From assembly GCA_034096865.1 (NCBI GenBank), contig JAWQFJ010000517.1, forward strand, positions 123,501 through 187,500: a DNA stretch of 64,000 nucleotides, given 5' to 3'. Source of the stretch: Theodoxus fluviatilis. Its lineage: Eukaryota > Mollusca > Gastropoda > Cycloneritida > Neritidae. Within the stretch, counting starts at the first letter, position 1. Every line of letters starts with the position of its first letter. Under the pieces are notes generated by a model. The model had not been told where the DNA came from, did not search any database, and saw nothing but the letters and a program-made list of their open reading frames with translations. Below, in pieces: positions 1 through 10,275 of the stretch. Both the position numbers and the translations under genes were made by a program.

Positions 1-364
1 TATTCTAAATTTAGCGTCATTTATCTGTCAACCATCCTTCTGATCAATGTTGTCACTTTTATTGCAAGTTTACTACTTTTCTTAAGGTGTACATAGTGTA
101 TGTTAAAGATGATCGTCATTGGTTGCTTCCAAACAACATTTTGTAGCAGTTATGATGCACTGAAGTTGTAAAAGCATTTTTTGTGGTTTCAGGATATATC
201 GTCTTTGAACATCAATAACTTTGGAAATAAGTATGTTCATATACATTTTTTTACTGTTTTAGGTAGAAATAAAGTTGAACTTTTTGTGCAAACTGTTTTT
301 GGGCCCCTGGTTGACTTTTTATTTTTCATGAATGATTGGGTGTATTGGTAAACTGCAGTATGCA
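1..364. other. Non-coding AT-rich flank
   Basis: AT-rich sequence with short homopolymer runs. I see no exon, RNA gene or clear repeat boundary. It leads into the broken 5' edge of the piggyBac relic that becomes readable near 380. Confidence 0.5.
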
Positions 365-379
365 ATATCGTGAAACCTG

Positions 380-890
380 CCCTATGTCAAAGACATGAGA
401 GGGGTGGACTTGTCAGATCAGTTGCTCGCAAACTATTCTGCAGTGAGGAAGACTCTCAAATGGTGGAGGAAGTTGTTTCTTCATCTCTTCATGCTGGCAG
501 TTTGCAATGCCTACATTCTCCACAAGAAGTTTGGGCTGAGGCAGCTGTCCCACCATGACTTCAGAGAGTCCATCATCAGAGCCCTGATAGAAGAGTCTCC
601 TGGAGCCCCTCAGCCATCTCCCAGGGGAAGGAAGAATGTTGAGCCTCTCAGAAGGTTGCAGAGCTCTCATGTGCCAGTCCACATTCCAGCCAAGGAAGGT
701 GCAAAGAAGCAGCGTGTGGCAAGAGACTGTGTGGCATGCAACAAGAAGAAGGCGCAGCGAGAGGGCTTCAAAAGAAAACAGACAACCTACATGTGTGATG
801 TCTGCCAGGTGCCCCTCTGTGTGACTCCTTGCTTTGAAGCATACCACAAGAGGACTGATTACAAGAGATTCTTGCAGCAGTCTGAAGCAA
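380..890 (+). pseudogene. piggyBac-family transposase, C-terminal relic
   Basis: Piggybac transposases (DDE_Tnp_1_7 family) cut and paste DNA at TTAA sites. Only the C-terminal part survives. The readable frame opens just before RGVDLSDQ, the motif holding the third catalytic Asp, followed by KWWRKLFLHLF and NAYILHKK. Counting from the Met at 395, a cysteine-rich zinc-binding tail has Cys112, 115, 134, 137, 142 and 146 with His151, matching the usual piggyBac end domain. In-frame stops and the missing N-terminal two thirds show that it is dead. It is closely similar to the transposase relic at 2438-3859 (shared SPGAPQP.PRGRK and NAYIL), so both come from the same or sister families. From about residue 165 the frame runs into a minisatellite, so the original stop is lost. 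I see no terminal repeats for this copy. Confidence 0.85.
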
Positions 891-1578
891 CTGGTGGTCC
901 CTCCCCCACCCCTTCTACCTCCACTGGTGGTGTCTCTCCCACCCCTTCCACCTCCACTGGTGGTGTCTCCCCCACCCCTTCCACCTCCACTGGTGGTGTC
1001 TCCCCCACCCCTTCCACCTCCACTGGTGATGCTACCACCTCCACTGGTGATCCCTCCCCCACCCCTTCTACTTCCACTGGTGGTGGTCTCCCCCACCCCT
1101 TCCACCTCCACTGGTGGTGTCACCCCCACCCCTTCCACCTCCACTGGTGGTCTCCCCCACCCCTTCCACCTCCACTGGTGGTGCCACCCCCACCCCTTCC
1201 ACCTCCACTGGTGATGCTACCACCTCCACTGGTGATCCCTCCCCCACCCCTTCTACTTCCACTGGTGGTGTCTCCCCCACCCCTTCCACCTCCACTGGTG
1301 GTCTCCCCCACCCCTTCCACCTCCACTGGTGGTGCCACCCCCACCCCTTCCACCTCCACTGGTGATCCCTCCCCCACCCCTTCTACTTCCACTGGTGGTG
1401 TCTCCCCCACCCCTTCCACCTCCACTGGTGGTCTCCCCCACCCCTTCCACCTCCACTGGTGGTGTCTCCCCCACCCCTTCCACCTCCACTGGTGGTCTCC
1501 CCTACCCCTTCCACCTCCACTGGTGGTGCCACCCCCACCCCTTCCACCTCCACTGGTGATGCTACCACCTCCAGGGCT
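891..1578. repeat. 33-bp minisatellite in the piggyBac relic tail
   Basis: Tandem copies of a unit built on CCCACCCCTTCCACCTCCAC followed by TGGTGGTGTCTC, about 33 bp, with shorter units where bases are lost. In the transposase frame it first reads as an 11-residue Pro/Ser/Thr repeat (SPTPSTSTGGV), then unit-length changes shift the frame. The array directly follows the zinc-binding tail, so it grew from or replaced the original C-terminus. Strong strand asymmetry (C/T rich on plus) explains the Gly/Glu-rich antisense frames, which I do not call. Confidence 0.9.
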
Positions 1579-2020
1579 GGAAGAAGGACCTGGCCCTGTG
1601 CAGCAGTCACCTCAGGTGAACAGCATGACTGAAAACTTGTATCATTTGCATCCCCTCCCCCCCCAATCTGAATTTTTTTTCAATGAAACAATCAGATTTT
1701 TAAGAATGAGAATGGTTCAGTCTTCCTTGATACTTACCCTTAGCATTCAAATATTTCTTCTGTAGTTGACTGGACTCTCTCCGATTCTCTTTGGAATCTC
1801 TATATGAGGCTGTTTGTGACAAAATAAACCTTTTCAGTTGATTATTTTTTTTGTTTGAAGTGATACTTTAGTCTTTGATGTACACATTTTTGTAATAAAA
1901 GAATGGTTTGTGCATTTGGGAAATGTGTACTGTTTGATAATATGCCATGATACGCTAATTTTGAGAAAAGCCACATGTGCATCAAAACTGACCACGGTAG
2001 ATTAACCCTTTCCGTGGTAG

Positions 2021-2082
2021 TCGCGAACCAGTTCGCGATAAGCATTGCTGGCTGTCAGTGGTTATCGCGGACTAGTTCGCGA
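2021..2082. promoter_or_regulatory. Subterminal palindrome pair of the piggyBac element
   Basis: TCGCGAACCAGTTCGCGA at 2021-2038 is a perfect palindrome with 8-bp arms. TCGCGGACTAGTTCGCGA at 2065-2082 is the same palindrome with one mismatch. They sit 15 and 59 bp inside the left end, where piggyBac elements carry transposase-binding repeats. That role is inferred from position and symmetry. Confidence 0.6.
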
Positions 2083-2437
2083 GCCACACCCGCTCAACTG
2101 GAGGCATTCCAGCATTGCACACGGCCCTTCTATTTATAGCCTGATGGAGCGTGAAGCAAGATAGGACCTTTGTTAACACTCAAAAGTAGGCCGATTGCCA
2201 ACAGAGGTCACGTGGAAGCTAAATTTAGACATAATTCACGCTATCTCGCGAGAACTGTAGTTCAATATGGCGGGCGTGTTTCAACGATCATGATCGAGGA
2301 ATTTGTTTAGCGATATCGTCTTTGAATCGGACTCAGATAGTGAAGAAGAGATAGATGGAGGCATCAGGCGAGGAATGGTGAATTCCACATTCCAGATACA
2401 ACAAGCGCAACAAGATCGTGAAGTCTGAAATGATAGC

Positions 2438-3859
2438 GTGAATGGATGGGCGAGACTGAGAGACGCTGACGCACCTGTCAATGCTCCATTTACTGGAGGG
2501 AGTCGACTGCTCACAGACCTGCCCGATGATCCACAGCCGTATGATTTTTTCAAACTGATCTTCACAGATTCAATCATTGCCTTGTTTGTGGAGCAGACAA
2601 ACATATATGCACAACAGCGAATTGAGCAGAACGTGAATGCACCAACTTTCTCGCGACTGCACCGCTGGACTCCTGTCTCGCAGGACGAGATGCAAGTTTT
2701 CCTCGCCCTTTTGCTTACCACGGGTCTAGTTCAGAAGGCGATTCTGGCAGAGCACTGGACTGGGAGTGACATCACAGTAACTCCATTCTTCGGCCGAAGC
2801 ATGTCTCTCGTGAGGTTCCAGTCCATACTGTCCAATCTCCACATTGCTGACAACAGTGAAGATGACGGAAGCGATCCCCTCTTCAAAGTCCGGCCATTCC
2901 TGACCCACCTCCGCCACTGCTTTGTGGATATCTATTCACCTGGGAGAGACCTCAGCTTCGATGAAGCTATCTGCCCTTGGAAAGGGAGGCTCAGGTTCAA
3001 AACATACAACCCAAAGAAGCCAAACAAGTTTGGCATGAAGATCTATGAACTCTCAGAGGCTCACTCAGGGTACATCATAGGCCTGGATGTGTACCAAGGT
3101 GCAGTGCCTGTCACAACCTATTCTGAGGCAGTGGATCTACCAGAAGACTCCAACCAGACCACCAAGCTTGTTGTAGGCATGCTGGCCTACTGTGGTCTTC
3201 TGGACATGGGTCACAGAGTTTTCATGGACAACTACTTCACAAGTCCTGAACTGTTCCAAGAACTGGAGTACCTGAACACTTATGCTTGTGGAACACTCAG
3301 GGTGAACAGAAAAGGTGTGCCTGAAGCCCTAGGTAAGGGTATAGTGAAGCTGAGGCAGGGACAGACCATATTCAGACAGAAAGGGAACATGATGGCTGTC
3401 AAGCATCACGACAAAAGAGATGTCCACATGCTGTCCACTATCCACGGACCTGAAGAAGTAGCCCTGGACAGGTATCTGCCAACCGGTGAACCCATAGTGA
3501 AGCCTCTCTGCATAGTTGAGTATGTGAAGATCATGGGAGGTGTAGGCACATCAGACCAGATCATGGCAAGCTACTCACTGCTGAGGAAGACTCAGAAGTG
3601 GTGGAGGAAGCTCTTCTTCCATCTCATCACCTTGGGTGTATGCAATGCCTACATCCTCTATCGCAAGTTCGGGCGGTCCCCACTCCCCCACTATGACTTC
3701 AGAGAGGAGGTAGTGAAGCAACTGATCAGGAACTCCCCTGGTGCCCCACAGCCTGCACCCAGGGGAAGGAAGTCTGCAGATCCTGAGACTATCTTCAGAA
3801 AATTTCTTTATAATTTTAGCACTGGAAATTCTTGTGTACAATTGAGCTTGGCCAATTAA
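2438..3859 (+). pseudogene. piggyBac transposase, disabled
   Basis: The frame from Met 2438 gives 473 residues with a readable piggyBac core. The first catalytic Asp is in LSFDEA (residue 175) and the second in VFMDNYF (residue 264). The third should lie in GGVDxxDQ, but the sequence reads GGVGTSDQ, so that Asp is Gly370. An acidic N-terminus typical of the family (FESDSDSEEE, about 2321-2350) is in frame upstream but cut off by a TGA at 2426-2428, and no good initiator is in frame before it. The C-terminus ends about 28 residues after PRGRK, without the Cys-rich zinc-binding tail seen in the relic at 380-890. Three independent lesions make it inactive. The Met at 2438 is only the first after the stop, not a natural start. 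Confidence 0.9.
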
Positions 3860-4113
3860 TGATGCCTCGAATTTCCAAATTTTGTCATTTTGAAAAATTA
3901 TTAATAAATGTAGATTGAAAATAGAAAGACAGTGTTGGTTTTATGTTGTTGTTGGTTCATTTCTGAACATTTCACCAATACATTGTGTCTAAGTTGTACT
4001 GTTAAGGAGCTATGATTAAAAGAAGGTGGTGCTTTTTTTTCCTTCCGAAGTCCTTGTTAATTTGCCACAGAAGGACCGTGATGGCTTTCTTATGACGCCA
4101 CAGTAAGGGTTAA

Positions 4114-4909
4114 TGAAATATTACGTTTGCGGCAGTTCCTTTTGTCATTTTACACACTTTGTTAACTTTGACAGCTTGCTGTGGAAGAAATTGTTTCCTG
4201 GTACCCCCTGAAAAAAATTGGGCTTAATTTATATATAGTGGTAAAGGTCTGTATTGATTTTGGAGTTCACGGCCGCTCCCAGAGGGCTGTTTAGTTGAGC
4301 CGCGCTGCTACACAATGCTGGGCTAAGAAGTGTGTCAGGCAATGGAATTCGACTTCCTGGTGTAAACTAAGCCAACTCCAGTATCAACAGGATTTTATGG
4401 AGAGGACAAGTCGCAGCTAAAGCTTCTCAATAGGTGCAAACCAGTCAATAGAATACTAACAGAGTAATACACTGTACATTGACCCTCTAGAGCCATTCAC
4501 CCCCCACAGAAAGCTAGCATTCTAAATACCTCTGTTTTTTGTTCAACCTTCCTGTGCTCCTTTGTGCTGCATGAATTAAACTATTTCAGCAGAAAAGAGC
4601 AGAAATTCTGCTTTACGATGATATGCGTCATGCATAGACTACGAATTGTGGTTTGTATGCAATCCGTCTTCAACTGCCGGCTTCAGCACAGCATAGTTTC
4701 ACAGCGTGGCTGGCATCTGGCTATTTACCCCAACTCCGAACTAACGCGGTCGTGAGCATGCAGTTGATATGACTTATATTTTTCAAGCAACAGACACAGT
4801 AACATTCATACACTCAATCTGTCTTACCGGAAAAACGGTGCGTTTTTCCCAACGGCGAGGAGAGAAGTCTTTGCACTCCATGTGATATTGTGCCAGGTAA
4901 GTTTCCACT
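4114..4909. other. No gene seen
   Basis: Unique-looking AT-rich sequence between the piggyBac end and the (CT)n tract. Short open frames here lack family resemblance or splice support. Confidence 0.5.
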
Positions 4910-4918
4910 CAGTCGATC

Positions 4919-4954
4919 CTCTCTCTCTCTCTCTCTCTGTCTCCCTCCCTCCCT

Positions 4955-5005
<51 letters not shown>

Positions 5006-5027
5006 ACTCTCTCTCTCTCTCTCTCTG

Positions 5028-5065
<38 letters not shown>

Positions 5066-5073
5066 GTCTCCCT

Positions 5074-5120
<47 letters not shown>

Positions 5121-5123
5121 CTC
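4919..5123. repeat. (CT)n-rich microsatellite
   Basis: About 200 bp of CT dinucleotide repeats with CCCT and TGTCA interruptions. Open frames reading Ser/Leu on plus or Arg/Glu on minus come only from this composition. Confidence 0.95.
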
Positions 5124-5829
5124 CATTATGACGCTTGTAACATGATGCGTTGTGCACACGTACTCGATCAAAAGCTGAATCCGCTTTCGAGAAAACAGGA
5201 AAACAAACAAATACTGTATACAGCTGCAAAGATGTCAATAAACGTACTCCAGAAGCACCCAACAAATGAACGTTGTGGAAATTCTAGTTGATTCCCAAGC
5301 AAAAATACATAGAACAAAGAGGCGGCGAATCAGTTCAGGCGCGCTGCGGGATGCCTACGTGACCAGTGTCCTCCTGTAGAGATACATAGTTTCGCTTCAA
5401 CTAAACTAGCTCGATTCAGCGCCTGCTGGACGGCCGTGAGTTGCTAGTTTTTCTAAATTTCAAAATATGATCTCTGAAACATGGACAATTATGCAAATTT
5501 ATTTCGTTACGAACATTGATATGTGGCATATCCAGGTGCTCAGTATTTCTAAGTTTGTGTCTCAATTTCAGTAAGAATATTGTTATGTATTCTATTGGTA
5601 GTTTGGAATCTGTGCACAAAAATTGAAACATACCTTTTTTTGTTTGTGTACATTTCAAGTGTTTAAACATGGCCTTTTGTTAAAGTTCGCCACAGCGTTC
5701 GCGAATGTGTAATTTTAACAGCTGATAACTTTGGAACCAGTAAAGATAATTCAATACCGTTTTTTGTGTTTGTCTTGTATTTATTTGTTCTTTTAAATAA
5801 CAATAAAATTATGTCTCAACACCAGAAAC
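5124..5829. other. No gene seen
   Basis: AT-rich sequence with a GC-richer patch near 5310-5460. I find no exon, terminal repeat or RNA gene that I can support. Confidence 0.45.
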
Positions 5830-5834
5830 AAAAT

Positions 5835-6600
5835 TTTGGCTGCCGCTACCTATTTGAAGTGCGGAGAAACAGGCACTGGGATTCTTGTGAGGAAAACCAT
5901 CAGGGATCAGCTGGAAGCATGGAGCCTGCAGGAGTTTAGAACTTCTTCAGGTCAAGGAGAAATATGGTTTGCAGTAAACATCCTACCTCGGTGATGATGA
6001 CAGAAAGTCTTACTCATCTCTAACGAATGCTGACCCACCCATCCATCCTGGCAAGCACACCCAAAAACTAGAACGCTGTGGCCATGTGAAAGAGCATGGG
6101 TAGCCAATTGATGAAGGAAGTGAATGAGTTAAAAAGAGTAAGTTTGAATATAATGCTGAGACCGTCAAGGAGATGGGGGGGAAGGGGGGACTGACTAAAA
6201 AGACAATCTTGAGGATCCAGAGTCATTTTGGTGCTCGTGTCAGGAATAATATGCAGAATGAACAGCAGATGCAAAGAGACAGTTTGGGCAATATGGAAGC
6301 ATTGAATAAAGAAGCATGACAACGTGGTGCCTGGAGCCCATCCAAATCTGGCAAAGGAGATCCAAATAGGATTGCCTTTCCCTAGTTAGTGTGTGATATC
6401 CAAATAGGATTGCCTTTCCCTAGTTAGTGTGTGATGCCGTCAAGCCAGTGTTCCAGCGACTAACTGACATCACTCTTCTGGAGAGGTGCCATCATAGTGG
6501 CTCACAAATACAAATGAGTCATTCCACAACATTATCTGGAAACACTCTGGAGATCCTCTTCACTGGCTTCTATTCAAGCCCGAGGTTGAAAGTTTGATAA
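5835..6600 (+). pseudogene. Mutator-like (MULE) transposase relic, heavily decayed
   Basis: Translated in shifting frames, this stretch gives CGHVKEHG, then GGKGGLTKKTILRIQSHFG with ARVRNN, and further on KPVFQRLTDITLLERC followed by a weak SxTTLSG. From memory of the family, this order matches the C-terminal part of Mutator-like transposases common in molluscs and cnidarians, which have a CxxHVxKR motif, GGxGxLT, then LLxRCxxGxTQNxNES. Several stops and frame changes (for example after NKEA near 6318) and a 38-bp direct duplication at about 6359-6436 show that it is long dead. No ends were found. The assignment rests on motif order, not a search. Confidence 0.5.
6359..6436. repeat. Two-copy 38-bp direct repeat
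   Basis: ATCCAAATAGGATTGCCTTT followed by CCCTAGTTAGTGTGTGAT occurs twice back to back. It lies inside the Mutator-like relic and is a local duplication with no function implied. Confidence 0.9.
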
Positions 6601-6939
6601 GGAGAGATGCCAAGATTATAGTGATAAAGACCCACCAGTATTCCTCAATACTAAATTGGCGACCTGCATTGCAGACAAGTTGGACCACACCTCAGGCACG
6701 GGATTCTGTGACAGCACCTGCTGGATCCATATCTCATGCCAACTCAGACAGCCCCAGCAGAACGGATCAACAGTCTGCTTCTAAAAGCAGGAACCTGCTT
6801 GAGACAAGATAAGTGTCCTCAATTTTTGTGGTGCAGATACAGCAAGTGTTGTTCCTCAGACCAGACCAAGCCAACACAGTACCAGTTCAGGGTGGAAGTT
6901 GTCATGGGGCTTGCTGGTGACTACTATCCTCCCAAAGTC

Positions 6940-7300
6940 ATTTGCCTGACTACACCAAGAAACCGGTGGACTGGACTTCAGCGATCAGATGATGGCCTAC
7001 AATCCCATGCACAAAAGTAAGAACAGTAAAATGGTGGAAGAAACTGCCGCTTCACCTGCTCACCTTGGCAATGGTACAAGCCCAGTGCCTCGTCCACAAG
7101 AATCAGCTAGCCCATGGCCAGCAAGTCATGAAGTTACCCACATTGGTGAGGAATGTCTACAATGCCCTTCCCAAGACCACACAGGGGGAGGAGTGGGAGC
7201 TAGAGGAACAGCTCCTCCAGGTGGGGTAGATCGCCTCAGGGGGCAGCACACCCTGGAAGTCCGGAGAGAATCCCAGCGGAAAAAGAAGTACAGAAGCTGA
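6940..7300 (+). pseudogene. piggyBac-type transposase C-terminal relic, frameshifted
   Basis: One frame gives SDQMMAYNPMH and the next gives VRTVKWWKKLPLHLLTLAM. This is the order found after the third catalytic Asp in piggyBac transposases, and it matches the KWWRKL.FHL stretches at 380-890 and 2438-3859. At least one frameshift separates the two pieces, and no zinc-binding tail is recognisable. The rest of the open sequence is unassigned. Confidence 0.55.
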
Positions 7301-7619
7301 GTTGTGTGCTATGCCAGACAAAGGAAATCTGGCACCCTCATCTAGCCATAAACTTCCCTGAACTCAATTCATCATTCCAACAAAACACACTTCTCAAAGG
7401 ATCCATTAGCATCCTTGTCTAGCAACAACCTTCCCTAAACTCACTTCATCATTCCAACAAAACTCTCGCCTGGCAAAGTGACATATGCTCTCTTTGGCAT
7501 CATCAGATCAATAATTGTAGTTCCAGACGAGAAAGTCATCTGCTATGGTGTAGAAATCTCCTAAAGGTGCATTTGAAAACACGCAAGTTCTGCACTCAAC
7601 TCGGCATCAGACGAGGCCG

Positions 7620-7765
7620 TCACTTGGCAGACTGGTCCAGGCAGGCAAGCATCTGGCAGCGCAACTCCTGAGGCAACTGCAGAGTCTGCAGGTTGCAGTC
7701 CTCACTCCCATTGTCAGGAGTGATGGGATGAAGGGGAAGCCGCCTCTCTATTACTGGAGATACTT
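7620..7765 (-). CDS. Unrecognised minus-strand gene, exon 6 (terminal)
   Basis: The exon begins after a good acceptor (TTTTCTGTTTGACAG, ending at 7766) and ends at TGA 7620-7622. It supplies about 47 residues (729-776 of the rebuilt protein), including VIERRLPLHP, a short acidic patch (GSEDC) and a Leu/Gln-rich helix-like end (LQTLQLPQEL). The acceptor phase requires one base from the previous exon, as do all the other junctions in this gene, and both candidate donors of exon 5 supply it. I see no known domain. The downstream 3' UTR and poly(A) site are not clear. If exon 5 is not spliced, the protein would end at 8480-8482 and this exon would be unused. Confidence 0.55.
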
Positions 7766-8490
7766 CTGTCAAACAGAAAATAAATGAGTATACATATATA
7801 CAATATGTGTGACACATACAAAATGCATGACCGTGCACTGCAAAACCAGGTTTAAGTAGAAAATGACACAATCAAGATTTTTCAACCATAATTTAAGTTT
7901 TTCATACAAATTCCAGGAATTTTGTGGTGCAGTCACTTATACGAGGCTAATGAAAACATTTAAGGATACCACCCCTCATGAAAGAAAGGTGTTTCTCATG
8001 GTAAGGCATATACAAATATCAGCAGACATATTCGAGCTTTTCTTTTTTCAAAAGAATGGCTTATTCAACAAAAAGCTAGTTACTGCACACAGGTTAGCTG
8101 CCATTAAAAGAATTTTGCTTGCATTCAGGTATCACCTTTCTTGACTACATGTGTTGTACTACAAATGTCATCTGTTTCAAGAGAGTTGTGAATATCTACC
8201 CAATCAAAAATTTCCTAACAGCATACCTTAAAAAGAAGTAAAGAAAATCTACTTGCACATATCAAATCTGTTTAACCTCTACAGTACCATAATAATGCAC
8301 AGAGGTGAAAAACAAAATTTGTTCCCCCCAATAAAAACAAGGCATGGCAAGCAAAAAAAATATTTGTCTCAATGACCACCAGAGAAGGTAAAAACTTAAA
8401 AAACATCAATGCAAATGCATTACTGAATCAGCTCTATTCTGCCTAACGATGGAAAGCAGGGACTACAGATTGCGTGCTCTCAAAGCTGAC

Positions 8491-9744
8491 CTGAGCACAT
8501 ACGAGGTATGGTGGCTGGAATGTCCATCTGTCTCTGGAACTCCAGAATGTGTGACGCAGTGAACGTCAGTCCCCTGTGTTCTGGCCGGGGATTCCGTGGG
8601 CTTCCTTTCCACATGCCAGCAAGGGGAAGAGTCATGGCCAGATCCACCTGTCTCATGTAATCCAGTATCTCCTCCGCAGTAAAGTTCACACTCCCATCAT
8701 TGCACTCGGTGTCTGCTTCATCAGCTCCTGCAGAATTCTCTGCTGGCACATTGGGCGGCACAGAGGGATTAGCAGCAGGCTCTCTCCTGGTAAACAAGTC
8801 ATCCTCCTGGGAATCAGAGCTGCAGCTGGCAAAGAAGGATGATTCAGATATGCCTATCAGTCTGGCATAGTTCAAGATATCGTCAGCATTGAACGTCCCA
8901 GAAGGCAGGGGTGCCGGGTCGCCAGCACCGCGCCTCTCACGGTCCGACAGCTGAGTTGAGTCACACTGCTTTGGACTCTCAGGGATGCACTCTCCGCTCT
9001 CCTGGGCTTCCAAGTCAGGTGACCTGGATGGGCGACTTGACTGAGCAGGAGCTTCATCCGGACCTCTTCCAGTAGACATATGAATGTTCTTTGTCAGGAA
9101 GGACAAGATGAGGCGCTGCCCAGATTCACATGCAAGAGTCGCATGGGCTGCACCTGGATCCACACTGGCATCTGCACTGGATTCGTTCTCACTAGCACGT
9201 CTCCGTTCCTCTCTCCCCAGTCTCCTTCGGCTCCTTGCTGTGGTGCAAGGCACTGGACTCTGATTCAGTCTGCGCCTGGCACTTCCACCTGACCTTTCAC
9301 AGGAAGAGCCTCTGTCTCTATCTCCATGTCCAACCTCACCACACCTAGGGGCCTGCTTCTCAGCTGCTGTGCTGGGACCTGGAGCTCCAAGCTTTTTCTT
9401 TTTCCTTGAGGACAGGCTTTGCATGGTGAGCTTCCGAGGCCGATATGGTCCCAGATCTCTCTTCCGCAGCCAGGGGCCATCACTGGGAAACAGACTCTGG
9501 CTCTCTTCTTCTTCCTCCTCCTCCTCGCTGCTGGAAGTGTTGTCACTGATGGTGATCACTTCTTCCTCTCTCATGCTGCTTGGTCCAGGAACATTGGTTC
9601 CAGACTCACTGGATAGTACTGCCAACGGCTGCGAGCTCCCACAATCAGGATTGTCCGATGCTCCTGGCTGATTCTCAATGGCAGTTCCTGGTGTGTCACT
9701 CTCCTGAGAACTGGTAGTTTTCTCATGAGCTGCAGGCCTCTCAT
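8491..9744 (-). CDS. Unrecognised minus-strand gene, exon 5 (main exon, nuclear-type protein)
   Basis: This is the largest exon, residues about 311-729 of the rebuilt protein. It opens after TTGCTTCAG (ends 9745), phase 1. Visible features: a Ser/Thr/Pro-rich start; EEVITISD (residues 371-378) running into SSSEEEEEEEE, a good match to a SUMO-interacting motif; RKKKK (424-428) and several RRR clusters that look like nuclear localisation signals; then three related C-terminal segments starting at Phe595, Phe665 and Phe705, of pattern F-[NT]-A-x-x-I-L-x-[YF]-x-R-[LQ]-x-[GD]-[IL]. Two possible donors near the end, C|GTATGT (exon end 8503) and CAG|GTCAGC (exon end 8491), are both phase 1 and differ by four codons. 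Reading through instead stops at 8480-8482. I do not recognise the family. A nuclear role is inferred from composition. Confidence 0.7.
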
Positions 9745-10275
9745 CTGAAGCAACACAGAAAATGGACACTGACTAAAAAGAAGGGTGGACGGGAGGGGGA
9801 AAAAAACTGGGTAGGAGATGGGGTGGGGATGTGTGCGTGTGTGTGTACGTGTATACATGCATGCATGAAGAGATCACATCTCTATCACAGAATACACATT
9901 TGGCAACTATTCATCGTCTATCCACTGCTTCCTCATCCTTACGATGTGTGCACCAACATAGGAGGGCTACTGAACCGTTACAAGAAAAATTTTATCATGG
10001 TGGGAATAATGTAACCAAATTACACTGGTCATGGATGTGATGAATTATAACAGGCAAAACAGCCACAAAAGAGTACTGAAATAAAATTAAAAGGCTGCAG
10101 GGGATTGTAAGACACATCAACATTTATAATAAATTTGAACTTATGAACAAAAGAATGAATGAAGGGTGTTCCATGCCCTGTTAGCCTTTGCAGGATTTCT
10201 AGCCGTTCATCATGAAATTCACTGGAGCTGATCAGACTTTTAGAATAAGGGCAAGTCAAGTCTTGATTTCCTTAG

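Larger units (their letters stand above)
2006..4109 (+). mobile_element. piggyBac element with TTAA duplications and degenerate terminal repeats
   Basis: TTAA at 2002-2005 and 4110-4113 flank a 2104-bp element. The left end reads CCCTTTCCGTGGTAGTCGCG. The right end, reverse-complemented, reads CCCTTACTGTGGCGTCATAA, so the ends share CCCTT, C and GTGG at matching spacing. TTAA target duplication with CCC-starting inverted ends is diagnostic of piggyBac. The inside holds one broken transposase gene. The element lies next to the older relic at 380-890, but the TTAA pair shows that it is a separate insertion. Confidence 0.9.

Noticed and set aside
413..1610. Gly/Glu-rich antisense frames over the 33-bp minisatellite
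   Set aside because: Shadows of the C/T-rich repeat opposite the transposase relic.
4882..5291. Ser/Leu-rich and Arg/Glu-rich frames
   Set aside because: Composition of the (CT)n microsatellite.
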